Source: Amycolatopsis orientalis DSM 43388 | GTDB lineage: Bacteria > Actinomycetota > Actinomycetes > Mycobacteriales > Pseudonocardiaceae | DNA: 62,779 nucleotides | Direction: 5' to 3' | NCBI RefSeq assembly: GCF_000411975.1 | Contig: NZ_ASXG01000080.1 | Coordinates: forward strand, 1-62,779 | In this document: positions 51,240 through 59,662 of the stretch, piece after piece | How the letters are laid out: the number at the start of each line of letters is the position of its first letter | Numbering within the stretch: position 1 is the stretch's first letter | Notes under the pieces: model-generated | Told to the model about the DNA's origin: nothing | Seen by the model: the letters and a program-made list of their open reading frames with translations, nothing else | Database searches by the model: none | Position numbers and translations under genes: made by a program

Positions 51240-52271
51240 CTACTTACAGGCGAGCGTTCCGGTGCGCAGCGCGTGGTTGTCGTCGTTGTCGTCGTCGGAC
51301 CACGCGACCTGCTTGGTCCCGTTCGCGCACGTCGGCGCGATCGCGAAGCCCTCGTTGTTGTAGTTCGCCATCCCGGACGGGCGGTCGTACTGCGCGGTGA
51401 CCGCGAACGCGCCGGCGGAGTTGACGTCGAGCGTGGTGGTGCGGCCCTTGCACGTGTTGTCGCATTCCGCCCACAGGTGCCCAGTCGATGGCTCGTATTC
51501 GAGGTCCATCACCGTCGGGAACCCGCTGTCGATGGTCGCGACGCGCGTGTACTTGCCGCCGGTTTGGTCGAGCGCGTACGCGTAGATCTTCCCGTTGGCC
51601 TCGAGCCCGACGAAGTACAGGCCGGTCCCGTGGTTCGGGTAGCTCGCCGGGTTGTAGGCGGTTTTCGTGTGCTCGTCCCGGAATTTGTGCGCGGTGAGCG
51701 CCGAGTCCGGAACCCAGGAGATGGCCTCGAGGCCCTTGTTGGGCTCGACCGACGGGAGGTCCGAGGTGAGATCCCATTCCCCGGTCGCTTTCAGGGATGT
51801 GCTCGTTCCGGACGTCGAGTACCGGAGCACGGCGGGCTTGCTCGTGTTGCCGTCGTCGTTGTCCCGCTCGGTCGAGGTGAAGACGCCGTCCGGGGTGACG
51901 ACGACCCCTTCGGCGTCCGGGTCGCCGCTGCCGTCGGGATAGTGCATGGCCTTGCCCTCGGACCAGCCGTTGGCGGTGTCCGGCCGCCACTTGGTGCCGT
52001 CTTGGACGAGCCGGTACAGGGTGCTCGGACCGTTCTTCACCGCCCACAGCACGGTGGGCGATTCGTACGACAGGCCGCTGAGGTTGCTGCCGAAAAACCC
52101 GGCGTCGTCGGCGATGGCCACCTTCGACCCGCCAGGCCACGCCGTAGCCTTCGGGGCGGCGGCGGGCGCCGCGTGGGCCGTGCCGGCCCCGACCGCGAGC
52201 GCGAGGACCGACAACAAGACGGTGCCCCGGATTTTTCCACGCCGATGTGTTCCACGCTGGTGCGCAAGCAA
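51240..52271 (-). CDS. Secreted protein, probable beta-propeller
   Basis: A 343-residue exported protein. TTG 52271 was chosen because GAAGGAG lies 8 nt before it and the next residues form a clean signal peptide (RRGKIRGTVLLSVLALAVGAGTAHA-AP); an ATG at 52379 is less likely. The mature part has repeating strand patterns (SGLSYESPTVLWAVKNG, DAEGVVVTPDGVFTSTERDND, KGLEAISWVPDSALTA, DLEYEPSTGHLWAECD, NEGFAIAPTC) like esterase/phytase-type beta-propellers, with acidic Asp/Asn-rich loops suited to calcium. No catalytic residues can be assigned. It is transcribed alone. Confidence 0.82.
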   Translation of the reverse strand: MLAHQRGTHRRGKIRGTVLLSVLALAVGAGTAHAAPAAAPKATAWPGGSKVAIADDAGFFGSNLSGLSYESPTVLWAVKNGPSTLYRLVQDGTKWRPDTANGWSEGKAMHYPDGSGDPDAEGVVVTPDGVFTSTERDNDDGNTSKPAVLRYSTSGTSTSLKATGEWDLTSDLPSVEPNKGLEAISWVPDSALTAHKFRDEHTKTAYNPASYPNHGTGLYFVGLEANGKIYAYALDQTGGKYTRVATIDSGFPTVMDLEYEPSTGHLWAECDNTCKGRTTTLDVNSAGAFAVTAQYDRPSGMANYNNEGFAIAPTCANGTKQVAWSDDDNDDNHALRTGTLACK

Positions 52272-52667
52272 AGGAGCCGCTCCTTCTGTCCGTCTGGCAC
52301 GGTGCAGGTTCGTGCCGAGGTGGTCTCTGCTGACAAGCGGCGGTCCCGCGTCGCGGGACTTACAGCAGTGGGTGATCAACAGTGGAGCACACGGCGTGGC
52401 CGGTAAGCAACAAGACGTTGTCCCGATGATCGGTACGGTCGTTTCTCAGCGGGCCGAGCGCCGTGCGGTCAACGGGCAAACGGTCCTCGTTGGCCTGCGA
52501 TCGGGTGCCCTGTTAGCTTGGCCCGCTTGCCGATCGGGTGACGGCTTCGGCGGCCGCCGAGCGGACGTTGCTAGGCGGGCGGTCGCCAGAAGACGGTCCG
52601 CGAGCACACCGGGGCGGCAGACGAGCGGCCACCGGGAATGCCGCCACCACGCGATCGCCGGGCCACC
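52272..52667. other. Non-coding interval upstream of the secreted-protein gene
   Basis: It must hold the promoter of the secreted-protein gene, but I see no clear -10/-35 pair. Near 52550-52605 a degraded relative of the downstream hairpin repeats is visible (GCTAGGCGGGCGGTCGCC). No supported gene on either strand. Confidence 0.5.
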
Positions 52668-52915
52668 GGCGACAGCCGCCGGGCGAGTGTGCCTAGCGGC
52701 TGTCGCCGTGCGGGAGCCGGGTCGCGGTTGCTGGAGACGGCCGCCGCCCGCGGCGCGAACCGTCATCGGGCGAGTCCGCCTAGCAGCTGTCGCCAAGCGG
52801 AGCCGATCACCGGAGACAGCCGCCGCCCTCCGGGCGAACCGCAACTGCAGGAGGCCCCTAGCGGCTGTCGCTGAGCGAAATGCCAGTGATCATCGACGAC
52901 AGCCGCCGGGCGAAG
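52668..52915. repeat. Tandem array of degenerate hairpin repeats
   Basis: Three full units and one partial unit start at 52668, 52733, 52812 and 52895. Each begins with G-G-n-G-A-C-R-G-C-C-G-C-C and the first three end with CCTAGCRGCTGTCGCY. In unit 1, GGCGACAGCCGC pairs perfectly with GCGGCTGTCGCC around a 16-nt loop. Spacings of 65, 79 and 83 bp are not multiples of three, and apparent frames across it are spurious. Function unknown. Confidence 0.75.
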
Positions 52916-52917
52916 CG

Positions 52918-53115
52918 TCACCGGGCGGCAGTCCGCCACACCGGCACGTTGACGACCGCCGCGGGCATTCCGGGGGCACCGCTGTCCCCGGGGACGATCG
53001 TGAATCGCCATTTGTCGACTCCGCCGCCCATGATCTCGGCATACCGGCGGGCGCCGTCCGCGTTCGCGAAGCGGACCTGCTGACCACTGGCGAGATGGGT
53101 GATCTTGACCGCCAC
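52918..53115 (-). CDS. 65-residue protein downstream of an SOS-like box
   Basis: A small basic protein with a regular alpha/beta look: VKITHLASGQQVRFANADGA, then RRYAEIMGGGVDKWRFTIVP. GTG 53115 lies 4 nt after AGGAGG, close but workable. I do not recognise a characterised family, though the composition and codon use are those of a real gene. A near-perfect LexA-type palindrome sits 75 bp upstream, shared with the divergent broken NADAR gene. If functional, it would be DNA-damage induced. The hairpin-repeat array lies immediately downstream. Confidence 0.65.
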   Translation of the reverse strand: MAVKITHLASGQQVRFANADGARRYAEIMGGGVDKWRFTIVPGDSGAPGMPAAVVNVPVWRTAAR

Positions 53116-53189
53116 ACTGCCTCCTGGGGATCGATCGACGGACGGATGCCGGCCCGCGGAGCTTCCCCCTCCGGGGCCGGCCCCACCAG

Positions 53190-53205
53190 TAGAACACGTG
53201 TTCGA
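53190..53205. promoter_or_regulatory. Putative LexA-binding SOS box
   Basis: TAGAACACGTGTTCGA matches the actinobacterial SOS consensus TCGAAC-n4-GTTCGA at 11 of 12 defined bases and contains a perfect 12-bp palindrome GAACACGTGTTC. It lies between the divergent 65-residue gene (start 53115) and the NADAR relic (start 53319). Confidence 0.6.
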
Positions 53206-53318
53206 TTACCCGGGCAATCCAGGTCCCCCTCCCGAGCGACCCGCGTCCGGGCCCGCTGGCGAGGCCGCGGCGGAAGGCAGTTCCCGGACGGGGGTTCGAG
53301 GCGGTGAGACTGCCGCCC

Positions 53319-53838
53319 ATGGAGCGGGAAATTCCCCGCGATGTCGCCGAGTTGGCCGACGGGATGCACCACGGCCGGCGAGTCACGTTCCTGTTTTTCT
53401 GGGGCCGCCGGCCGGAGCGCGACGGAAGCATCGGACGAGGCTGCTTGAGTCAATGGTGGCCTGCGTAGTTCACCGCGGACGGCCGGACCTTCGCCAAGGA
53501 CGAGCATTACCTGAGGTGGCGGAAGGCCGTGCTGTTCGATAACGAACGGACTGCCGGAGGCCAGGCATCCGCGGCAGGCGTCGTGGGCTTCGACCAGGAC
53601 CAGCGGGAGGCCGCCGCGGCGAGATCGTGCTCGCCGGCAGCATCGCCAAAGTCGGGCAGCACACGGATCTGCTGCGTTTTCTGCTGGGCACGGGCAAGCG
53701 GGTGCTGGTGGAGGCGAGTGGGGCGTCGGGCTGGCCACGGACGACCCGGACGCGGAAAACCCGGCACGGTGGCGCGGCCGGAACCTGCTGGGCTTCGCGT
53801 TGACGCAGGCGCGCGAGATCCTGGCGGAATCAGCCTGA
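53319..53838 (+). pseudogene. NADAR-family (YbiA-like) protein, inactivated
   Basis: The remains of a NADAR-fold N-glycosidase are readable in three successive frames. Frame one from ATG 53319 gives FLFFWGRRPERDG and GCLSQWWPA, then a TAG at 53466-53468, then FTADGRTFAKDEHYLRWRKAVLF. Frame two resumes near 53621 with EIVLAGSIAKVGQHTDLLRF and TGKRVLVEAS. Frame three from 53719 gives WGVGLATDDPDAENPARWRG and NLLGFALTQAREIL to the TGA. A segment of a few codons is missing at the last junction. One stop and two frameshifts make it dead. NADAR proteins act on NAD/ADP-ribose and can remove ADP-ribose from DNA guanine. Confidence 0.87.
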
Positions 53839-53872
53839 ACCGCTTAGGCCGCAACGAAAACGCGAAAAAACC

Positions 53873-54373
53873 TCACCGCGCCCGCATCATCGCCACCCGG
53901 GGCCACCGGTCCAGCCCTCGCGCGATCTCCGCCCGCCGGATTTGCCGCAGATCCGGACCTTGCTCCTCGTCGGCCAGCACGCGGAACCCGAGCCGCTCGT
54001 AATACGGCGCGTTCCACGGCACCTCAGCGAACGTCGTCAGCGTCAGCCCGGGCAATCCGCGTTCGGCGGCCCACCCGTCGACTGTCTCGATCAGCGCTCG
54101 GCCAATTCCTCGGCGGGCGTGGCTCGGCAGCAGGGAAACCTGTTCCACGTGACCGAAACCGTCGACCTCTTCGGCGAGTACGTACGCGGCGATCGTCCCG
54201 TCGTCGTCCCACACCCAGCAGCGGCCCGCGGACTGGAATGCCGCGAGGTCTTCGACCGAAGGCGGTGCGTCGTCGGCGATTTCGGCCATGCCGACGGCCC
54301 GGAACGGTTCTCCGGCAGCACGTTCGAGGCCAGGCAGCACAGAAAGATCGGCGGGGGCGGCGAGACGGATCAC
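53873..54373 (-). CDS. GNAT-family N-acetyltransferase
   Basis: A 166-residue acetyltransferase. HVEQVSLLPSHARRGIGRALIETVDGWA is the acetyl-CoA motif A with R-R-G-I-G-R, and NAPYYERLGFRVL the motif B Tyr that often protonates the leaving CoA. Tail residues beyond 140 are basic. Its GTG start lies 16 bp after the stop of the IclR gene on the same strand, so the two may be co-transcribed. Substrate unknown; relatives acetylate small amines. Confidence 0.9.
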   Translation of the reverse strand: MIRLAAPADLSVLPGLERAAGEPFRAVGMAEIADDAPPSVEDLAAFQSAGRCWVWDDDGTIAAYVLAEEVDGFGHVEQVSLLPSHARRGIGRALIETVDGWAAERGLPGLTLTTFAEVPWNAPYYERLGFRVLADEEQGPDLRQIRRAEIARGLDRWPRVAMMRAR

Positions 54374-54389
54374 TGCCCTGATTTTACGG

Positions 54390-55145
54390 CTACACGGAGT
54401 ACTCGGAAATCGCTTTTCCGATCTGCTCAGCGTAAGCGCGCAAGGCCGTGATGGCCCGCTCGCGCTCCGCGTCGCCGATACGGGTGGCCGGTCCGACGAA
54501 GGTCAGTACGCTCGGCCGGTGCCGGTCGACCTCCACCGGCACGGAGCAGCACCACACGCCGTCCTCGATCTCGCCCCAGCTTTGCATGTAGCGATTGGCC
54601 AGCGCGAGCTTGAGGTCGTCGCGCACCTCGGCACCGCGTTCCCGGGAGATCCGGGCGACCTGGCGTTCGCGTTCGCCGTCGGGCAGCAGGGCGAGCAGCA
54701 TCTTCCCGGTCGCGCCGACGCCGAGCGGGATCGAATGCCCCGGCTGGAACGTGAACCGCATCGGACGGTCGCATTCGACCCGGTCGCTGCACACCGCGAC
54801 GTCACCGAAGTGCTGGAACAGCAGGACGGTCTCGCCGAGTTCGCGCACCGCCTCCTCCATCACCGGCAGCGCCACCCTGGCCAGGTCGTTCGCGAGCCGG
54901 GCGGCGCGCGCGAGCGGCATGACGCGGCTGGTGACGTGGTAGCGCCCGGACCGCGACTCTTCCAGCAGTTGCAGTTCCTTCAGCAGCTGCACGTAGCGGT
55001 ATGCGGTGGCGACCGGGCTGCCGATCGCTTCGGCGAGTTCGGCCACGCTGGCCTCCCAGCGCTGTTCGGTGAACGACAACAGCAACTGGAGCACTTTCCG
55101 GGAACTGTTGGCACCGGCCGTGCGACGTAGTCCGGGTTCAGACAT
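54390..55145 (-). CDS. IclR-family transcriptional regulator
   Basis: A 251-residue regulator. The winged helix (SSRKVLQLLLSFTEQRWEASVAELAEAIGSPVATAYRYVQLLKELQLLEE) lies near residues 14-65. The effector domain follows with LGETVLLFQHFGDVAVCSD, the GHSIPLGVGATGKMLLALL block and GVWCCSVPV. IclR proteins sense small acids or aromatics in catabolism. The only close companion is the GNAT gene downstream; no enzyme or transporter operon is adjacent, so targets cannot be named from this window. Confidence 0.92.
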   Translation of the reverse strand: MSEPGLRRTAGANSSRKVLQLLLSFTEQRWEASVAELAEAIGSPVATAYRYVQLLKELQLLEESRSGRYHVTSRVMPLARAARLANDLARVALPVMEEAVRELGETVLLFQHFGDVAVCSDRVECDRPMRFTFQPGHSIPLGVGATGKMLLALLPDGERERQVARISRERGAEVRDDLKLALANRYMQSWGEIEDGVWCCSVPVEVDRHRPSVLTFVGPATRIGDAERERAITALRAYAEQIGKAISEYSV

Positions 55146-55178
55146 CCTGAGACCTCTTCCGGAGAGCGCCGAATTCAG

Positions 55179-56738
55179 TCACGAACGCGTCGGTAAATTA
55201 CCACAGGTCCCGGTTTTTCCGCCCCCGGCGAGAAACGGCGTCAGCAATCCGGGGACCGCGGCGTCGGCGAGCGCGAGCCCGGCGCTCTCCTCGACGTCCA
55301 GCACGCGGTAGTGCCCCCGCCCGGCGGCGACCGGCGCGATGACGGTGACCAGCCCGGCCCGCCGCTGGAACAGCGACCGGTGCACGACGATCCCGGTGAG
55401 CCGGTCCCGCCGGACGGCGACCGTCGCCCTGGCCAGCGACCCGGAACGGGTCACGAGGTACCGGCCGGTGATCGCGTGGCCGAGCGAGCGGTACCGGTCG
55501 AAGCCGACGAGGACCGCGAACGGCAACAGCACGAGCGCGGCCTGCCACGGCCATTCCGGCAGCACATTGAGCCGGGCCAGGCCGAACAGCGCGGCCGACA
55601 GTGCCAGTACGGCGAAGACAGCGCGGGTGATCCGGCGGGTCAGCGCGCGCCGCGAATGCCGCACGAGGGGGACCTTCGCGAAGTCTTCGCCGAGCACCTC
55701 GCTCGTGATCTCGCGGGCTTTCCCCGCCGGAGCCGGCGGCAGCAGGAGGCTGCCGCCGCGGTCCGCGCCCTTGCCCTCGCGCAGCCCGGCCGCGACCGCG
55801 ACGCATTTCGCGCCGCCGACCATCCGCAGCGGCAACGGTTCCTTGATCTCGACGCCGCGCAACCGGTCTTCCTCGATCGAGACCGACCGCGTCGTGATCA
55901 GCCCGCGCCGGATGTGCAGCGTGCCGCCCGGTTCGCGGGTGAGCCGGAAGTTCCAGAACGACAACACGTATCCGCCGACCGAGAGCACCGACACGAGCAC
56001 GAGCAGTCCGGCCGCCGCCAGCACCACGGTGAGCCACACCGGTTGTTCGAGCGCGCGGGCGGTGAGGTCGCGGAGCGGCCCGAAGCTCGTCGGATCGAAG
56101 TGCAGTTCGTGCGCGAAGTGGTACACCGTGCCGAGGATCGCGGCGACCACCGCGAGCCCGGACAAGGTGAACGGCGCGTACCGCACCCAGCGCTTGTCGA
56201 CCTCGGCGACGAGCGACTCCGGCGGTTGCGGCGCTCGCGCTTCCGCCGGTTTCCGGTGCAGCAGCAGCGTGCGCAGCCGCTGGGCCTCCGCGCCGGTGAC
56301 CGCGTCGAGCACCAGCTGGTCCTTGCCCGGCCCTTTGCCGTGATCGTGCCGTCCGGTACCGATTCGTACCGCGGAAAGCGAGAAAAGCCGATGTTTCGGT
56401 TCCGAAAGCACGTCTACGGTACGGATTCGATCGCGGGGAATCGCGCGTTGCTTGCGCAGCAGCAACCCGGTGTGCCATTCGAGCTGGGTCGCGGTGACGC
56501 GGTAGCGCGACGTGAGGCAATGCGAAATGCCGACGCCGATCGTCACCGCCGTGGCGGCGAGACCGATCCACTGCCACTGATTCCCGTGCCCGAGCACCAG
56601 TGCGCCAACGAGCACCGGCAGCGACTTCACCAGGTCGAGAACCGGGCGGATCAACAACATCCGGCGGTCGAGGCGATGCCAGGGCGCGTCTTCGGTGCCT
56701 TCGGCGGCGACCGGCGCCGACGGTGCGGTCGCGTTCAC
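55179..56738 (-). CDS. Membrane protein with bacterial-PH (DUF304) domains, YdbT-like
   Basis: A 519-residue membrane protein with three bPH_2 domains, each set behind paired hydrophobic helices. The first (SRYRVTATQLEWHTGLLLRKQRAIPRDRIRTVDV) begins near residue 80, the second (RREPGGTLHIRRGLITTRSVSIEEDRLRGVEI-like block) near 240, the third (GRYLVTRSGSLARATVAVRRDRLTGIVV) near 430. This equals YdbT of Bacillus. GTG 56738 overlaps the stop of the ydbS-like gene (GTGA), forming an operon. YdbST-type pairs are linked to envelope stress and resistance to certain bacteriocins and siderophores. Role here inferred only from family. Confidence 0.87.
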   Translation of the reverse strand: MNATAPSAPVAAEGTEDAPWHRLDRRMLLIRPVLDLVKSLPVLVGALVLGHGNQWQWIGLAATAVTIGVGISHCLTSRYRVTATQLEWHTGLLLRKQRAIPRDRIRTVDVLSEPKHRLFSLSAVRIGTGRHDHGKGPGKDQLVLDAVTGAEAQRLRTLLLHRKPAEARAPQPPESLVAEVDKRWVRYAPFTLSGLAVVAAILGTVYHFAHELHFDPTSFGPLRDLTARALEQPVWLTVVLAAAGLLVLVSVLSVGGYVLSFWNFRLTREPGGTLHIRRGLITTRSVSIEEDRLRGVEIKEPLPLRMVGGAKCVAVAAGLREGKGADRGGSLLLPPAPAGKAREITSEVLGEDFAKVPLVRHSRRALTRRITRAVFAVLALSAALFGLARLNVLPEWPWQAALVLLPFAVLVGFDRYRSLGHAITGRYLVTRSGSLARATVAVRRDRLTGIVVHRSLFQRRAGLVTVIAPVAAGRGHYRVLDVEESAGLALADAAVPGLLTPFLAGGGKTGTCGNLPTRS

Positions 56739-57247
56739 GTCGCGTCCCCGCGAACGGCCTGCGTGGTGTGGGTCAGCTCGTCGGCCAGCGCGACCGCGAC
56801 TTCGCGATCGAGCCCGGAGATGCGCAGCGGCCCGGCGGCGGAGGCGGTGGTGACGGTGAGCCGGGCCAGCCCGAACAACTGCTCCAGCGGGCCGCGTTCG
56901 ACGTCGACCGTCTGGATCCGCGAGACCGGCGCGATCCGCCACTCCTGCTTCAGCCAGCCGGACTGGGTGTAGACGGCCTCGCCGGTGACTTCCCAGCGAT
57001 GCACGCGGTAGCGCCACTGCGGCATGACGAGCAGGTGCAGCGGGGCGAGCACACAGGAGAGCAGCAGCGTCACCGTGAGCCACGACGGCGGATCGTCCGC
57101 GGTCGCGACCACCACTGCCTGCACCGCGACCACGACCAGCCAGCCGGCCCCCGCCGACGCCGCCCAGTGTCCCATCGCCCGGCGGCTCACCCGGTGTTCC
57201 GGCGGGCGCAACCGCAGTTCAAGCGTGGTCGATTTCTCGGTGTTCAC
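56735..57247 (-). CDS. Membrane protein with one bacterial-PH domain, YdbS-like
   Basis: A 170-residue protein with two membrane helices (WLVVVAVQAVVVAT and WLTVTLLLSCVLAPLHLLV) followed by one bPH_2 domain (RYRVHRWEVTGEAVYTQSGWL ... APVSRIQTVDVERGPLEQLFGLARLTV). It is the small partner of the YdbT-like protein encoded directly downstream with a 4-bp overlap. GTG 57247 was preferred to a TTG 42 bp upstream, which adds an unstructured stretch. No clear ribosome-binding site. Confidence 0.85.
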   Translation of the reverse strand: MNTEKSTTLELRLRPPEHRVSRRAMGHWAASAGAGWLVVVAVQAVVVATADDPPSWLTVTLLLSCVLAPLHLLVMPQWRYRVHRWEVTGEAVYTQSGWLKQEWRIAPVSRIQTVDVERGPLEQLFGLARLTVTTASAAGPLRISGLDREVAVALADELTHTTQAVRGDAT

Positions 57248-57524
57248 CTGCTCAGAGTGCCCGACCGCGGGGTTCGCTGCCCACGACAAGTGTCACGATG
57301 CCCCGATCCGGGTGGCTGCTGAGTGCGGGGCGTTACCAATCCGGCCAAAGGTAGGCCGACCCCCAACTCGGCACGTAACGGTTGCTACGAAGTCATGAGG
57401 CCGTGGCTGTGGTCGGGTTGGTAACCATCGGCACAGTACTATTTGCGCCGCGCGCGGGATGGATTTGCAGCTCGGCCGCGTTGTACCGCGTACGTCCGTG
57501 CAAAGCGAGCAGCAGGAGGATCCG

Positions 57525-58439
57525 GTGGGACTCGATCCCGAGGAACTGTACGAGGTGGACTCGGACGTCCCCGACCTGGACGGAGCGGTGCTCCTCCACT
57601 TCTTCGAGGGCTTCATGGACGCGGGCTCGGCCGGACGGCTGGTCACCGACCACCTCGCCGGAGAGGTCGAGAATCGGGTCATCGCGCGGTTCGACGTCGA
57701 CCGGCTCATCGACTACCGGTCGCGCCGCCCGGCGATGATCTACGCGGTCGACCACTGGGAGGAATACGAGACCCCCGAGCTGGTCGTGCGCCTGCTGCAC
57801 GACGACGACGGCACCCCGTTCCTGCTGCTGTCCGGCCCGGAGCCGGACCGCGAGTGGGAGCTGTTCGCGGCGGCCGTGCGGCAGCTGGTGGAGCGCTGGG
57901 GCGTGCGGCTGACCGTCGGGTACCACGGGATTCCGATGGGCGCCCCGCACACGCGCCCGCTCGGCGTCACCGCACACGCGACGCGCGAGCATCTGATCGG
58001 TGAGCACCAGCCGCTGCCGAACCGCATGCAGGTCCCGGGCAGTGTCGCCGCGATGCTGGAGTACCGCTTCGGCGAGTGGGGCCACGACGCCATGGGCTTC
58101 GCCGCACACGTGCCGCACTACCTGGCGCAGTCGACCTACCCGGCCGCCGCGGTGACGATCCTCGACGCGATCGGCAAGGCCACCGGCCTGCGCCTGCCGG
58201 ACGGCGAATTGCGCACCGCGGCCGAGGTGGCGAAGGCGGAAATCGACCGTCAGGTCGCGGAGTCCGAGGAATCCGCCGACGTGGTGCGCGCGCTGGAACG
58301 TCAGTACGACACGTTCACCGAAGCGTCCGGGCACAGCCTGCTCGCCGAAACGCAGGAGCACATGCCGACGGCGGACGAACTGGCCTCGCAGTTCGAACGC
58401 TTCCTCGCTGAACAGGGCGGGGACGGCTCCGAACGCTGA
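57525..58439 (+). CDS. PAC2-family (proteasome-assembly-chaperone-like) protein
   Basis: A 304-residue PAC2 protein resembling mycobacterial Rv2125. LHFFEGFMDAGSAGRLVTDHL is the typical opening and GIPMGAPHTRPLGVTAHATR the conserved mid-block; VPGSVAAMLEYRFGEWGHDAMGFAAHVPHYLAQ follows. The last 60 residues are a charged helical tail. In actinobacteria these proteins are abundant and conserved with proteasome-bearing genomes, but a chaperone role is not proven. GTG 57525 lies 5 nt after AGGAGG, so the longer frame upstream was rejected. It is monocistronic. Confidence 0.9.
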   Translation: MGLDPEELYEVDSDVPDLDGAVLLHFFEGFMDAGSAGRLVTDHLAGEVENRVIARFDVDRLIDYRSRRPAMIYAVDHWEEYETPELVVRLLHDDDGTPFLLLSGPEPDREWELFAAAVRQLVERWGVRLTVGYHGIPMGAPHTRPLGVTAHATREHLIGEHQPLPNRMQVPGSVAAMLEYRFGEWGHDAMGFAAHVPHYLAQSTYPAAAVTILDAIGKATGLRLPDGELRTAAEVAKAEIDRQVAESEESADVVRALERQYDTFTEASGHSLLAETQEHMPTADELASQFERFLAEQGGDGSER

Positions 58440-58693
58440 GCCGAGAGGTAAGCAACGCCCGCGGACCGGACCGTCTGCCAGGCCCACCAGAGCCGGGCCG
58501 CCATGATCGCCACGCCGGTCATGGTGCGGCCCGCACGTTGCCGCGAGGCTGCGGGGACGGGTGTGGCGGATGACATCTCTGGAGAAACTAGCCGGTTCGC
58601 GGTGAATCGGACACCCGGACAGGCCCTGATGGGGTCCGCCGCCGTCGGCGAGGAATCAGGGGTCTTCCCCGCAATCTGCAGGTGAGGCGCGGC

Positions 58694-59113
58694 TCAGCCA
58701 GCCCAGCCCGCCAACTGCCGCAGCGCCTCGCTGGTCGGCCCGAACGCGTCCCCGAGCAGGGCACGCAGTTCGCGGTTGAACGACTCGATCACCGGCCGCA
58801 ACCGGGCGAGGGTCTCCTTGCCGTCCGGGGTCAGGTCCAGCACCAGCGCCCGGTGCTGTTCCGGATGCGGCTGCCGGACGATCAGCCCCGCGTCGATCAG
58901 CCGTCCGGTCATCGCGGTGATCGCCGATTCGCGCTGGCCCAGCTCCGCGGCCAGTTCCCGCTGGGTGAGGCCGGGCCGGTCGTGGACCGCGAGCAGCGCG
59001 CCGAGCTGCGGGGTCGTCACGCCGCCCGCGGCGAGGCAGCGCCGGTCGCCCTCGACGCGCAGCCGGTGCGCCGCGCTCTGCAGCAGGAAGAAGAGACGTT
59101 CGTCGGCGGCCAT
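58694..59113 (-). CDS. MarR-family transcriptional regulator
   Basis: A 139-residue winged-helix protein. LTQRELAAELGQRESAITAMTGRLIDAGLIVRQ is the helix-turn-helix plus the base of the wing (residues 48-80). PEQHRALVLDLTPDGKETLARL forms the wing and dimer helix. ATG 59113 was chosen; a longer frame would cover the operators. It diverges from the thioesterase gene across 83 bp with two TTCACTRCTGAA repeats, so repression of both genes is likely. Many MarR proteins sense phenolic acids or CoA thioesters, which would suit the divergent thioesterase. Confidence 0.92.
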   Translation of the reverse strand: MAADERLFFLLQSAAHRLRVEGDRRCLAAGGVTTPQLGALLAVHDRPGLTQRELAAELGQRESAITAMTGRLIDAGLIVRQPHPEQHRALVLDLTPDGKETLARLRPVIESFNRELRALLGDAFGPTSEALRQLAGWAG

Positions 59114-59154
59114 GCGGGGATCTTGACAGGGTTCTCTGCTCCCCGCCATCCTCG

Positions 59155-59183
59155 CTTCACTACTGAAGTACTTCACTGCTGAA
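59155..59183. promoter_or_regulatory. Tandem MarR operators
   Basis: CTTCACTACTGAAG (59155-59168) and CTTCACTGCTGAA (59171-59183) repeat head to tail with centres 16 bp apart. Each has TTCA/TGAA inverted arms. They abut the ribosome-binding site of the thioesterase gene. Confidence 0.75.
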
Positions 59184-59196
59184 TCGAGGAGGCGAA

Positions 59197-59616
59197 ATGA
59201 ACCTGGACTTCGCGCGCGCCGCGCTCGGCGCGCAGCCGTTCAGCGTCCTGCTCGGCGCGCGGGTCGAGGAGTTCGGCGACGGGCGCGCGGTGCTGGAGCT
59301 GGACGTGCGCGACGACCTCCGACAGCAGAACGGCTATCTCCACGGCGGCGTCCTCGCCTACGCGGCGGACAACGCGCTCACCTTCGCCGCCGGAACTGTG
59401 CTCGGTCCGCAGTTGCTGACGAGCGGCTTCTCCATTGATTACCTCGTGCCCGCCGACGGGGTGCTGCTGCGTGCCGAAGCGACGGTCGTCCAAGCGAGCC
59501 GTTCTCGGGCCACGTGCCGCTGCGATCTGTACACAGTGGACGGAGAGGGAAACTCGGCTTTGTTTGCTGCCGCGCAGGGATCCGCGGTGGTCCGGCGCTC
59601 GGCTACTGCCGCGTAG
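59197..59616 (+). CDS. PaaI-family hot-dog thioesterase
   Basis: A 139-residue acyl-CoA thioesterase. QQNGYLHGGVLAYAADNALTFAAG is the PaaI/YiiD-type active-site segment: the loop with G-Y-L-H-G-G and the catalytic Asp in the following helix. SIDYLVPADGVLLRAEATV is the expected long central strand. CGAGGAGG stands just before the ATG. It is probably repressed by the divergent MarR protein. Hydrolysis of aromatic or medium-chain acyl-CoA is likely; the substrate is open. Confidence 0.92.
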   Translation: MNLDFARAALGAQPFSVLLGARVEEFGDGRAVLELDVRDDLRQQNGYLHGGVLAYAADNALTFAAGTVLGPQLLTSGFSIDYLVPADGVLLRAEATVVQASRSRATCRCDLYTVDGEGNSALFAAAQGSAVVRRSATAA

Positions 59617-59662
59617 ACCGGGCAGTGCGGGGCAGCGACCGGTGGTCGGTTATCGTCCCGGG

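Noticed and set aside
52668..52915. Possible CRISPR array
   Set aside because: Units differ in length (65-83 bp), the repeats are hairpins at both ends of each unit, there are no constant-length unique spacers and no cas genes.
57331..57425. GTTACCAATCC and GGTTGGTAAC as an operator pair upstream of the PAC2 gene
   Set aside because: The two arms are about 80 bp apart with one mismatch. With no second copy or adjacent regulator the match could be chance.
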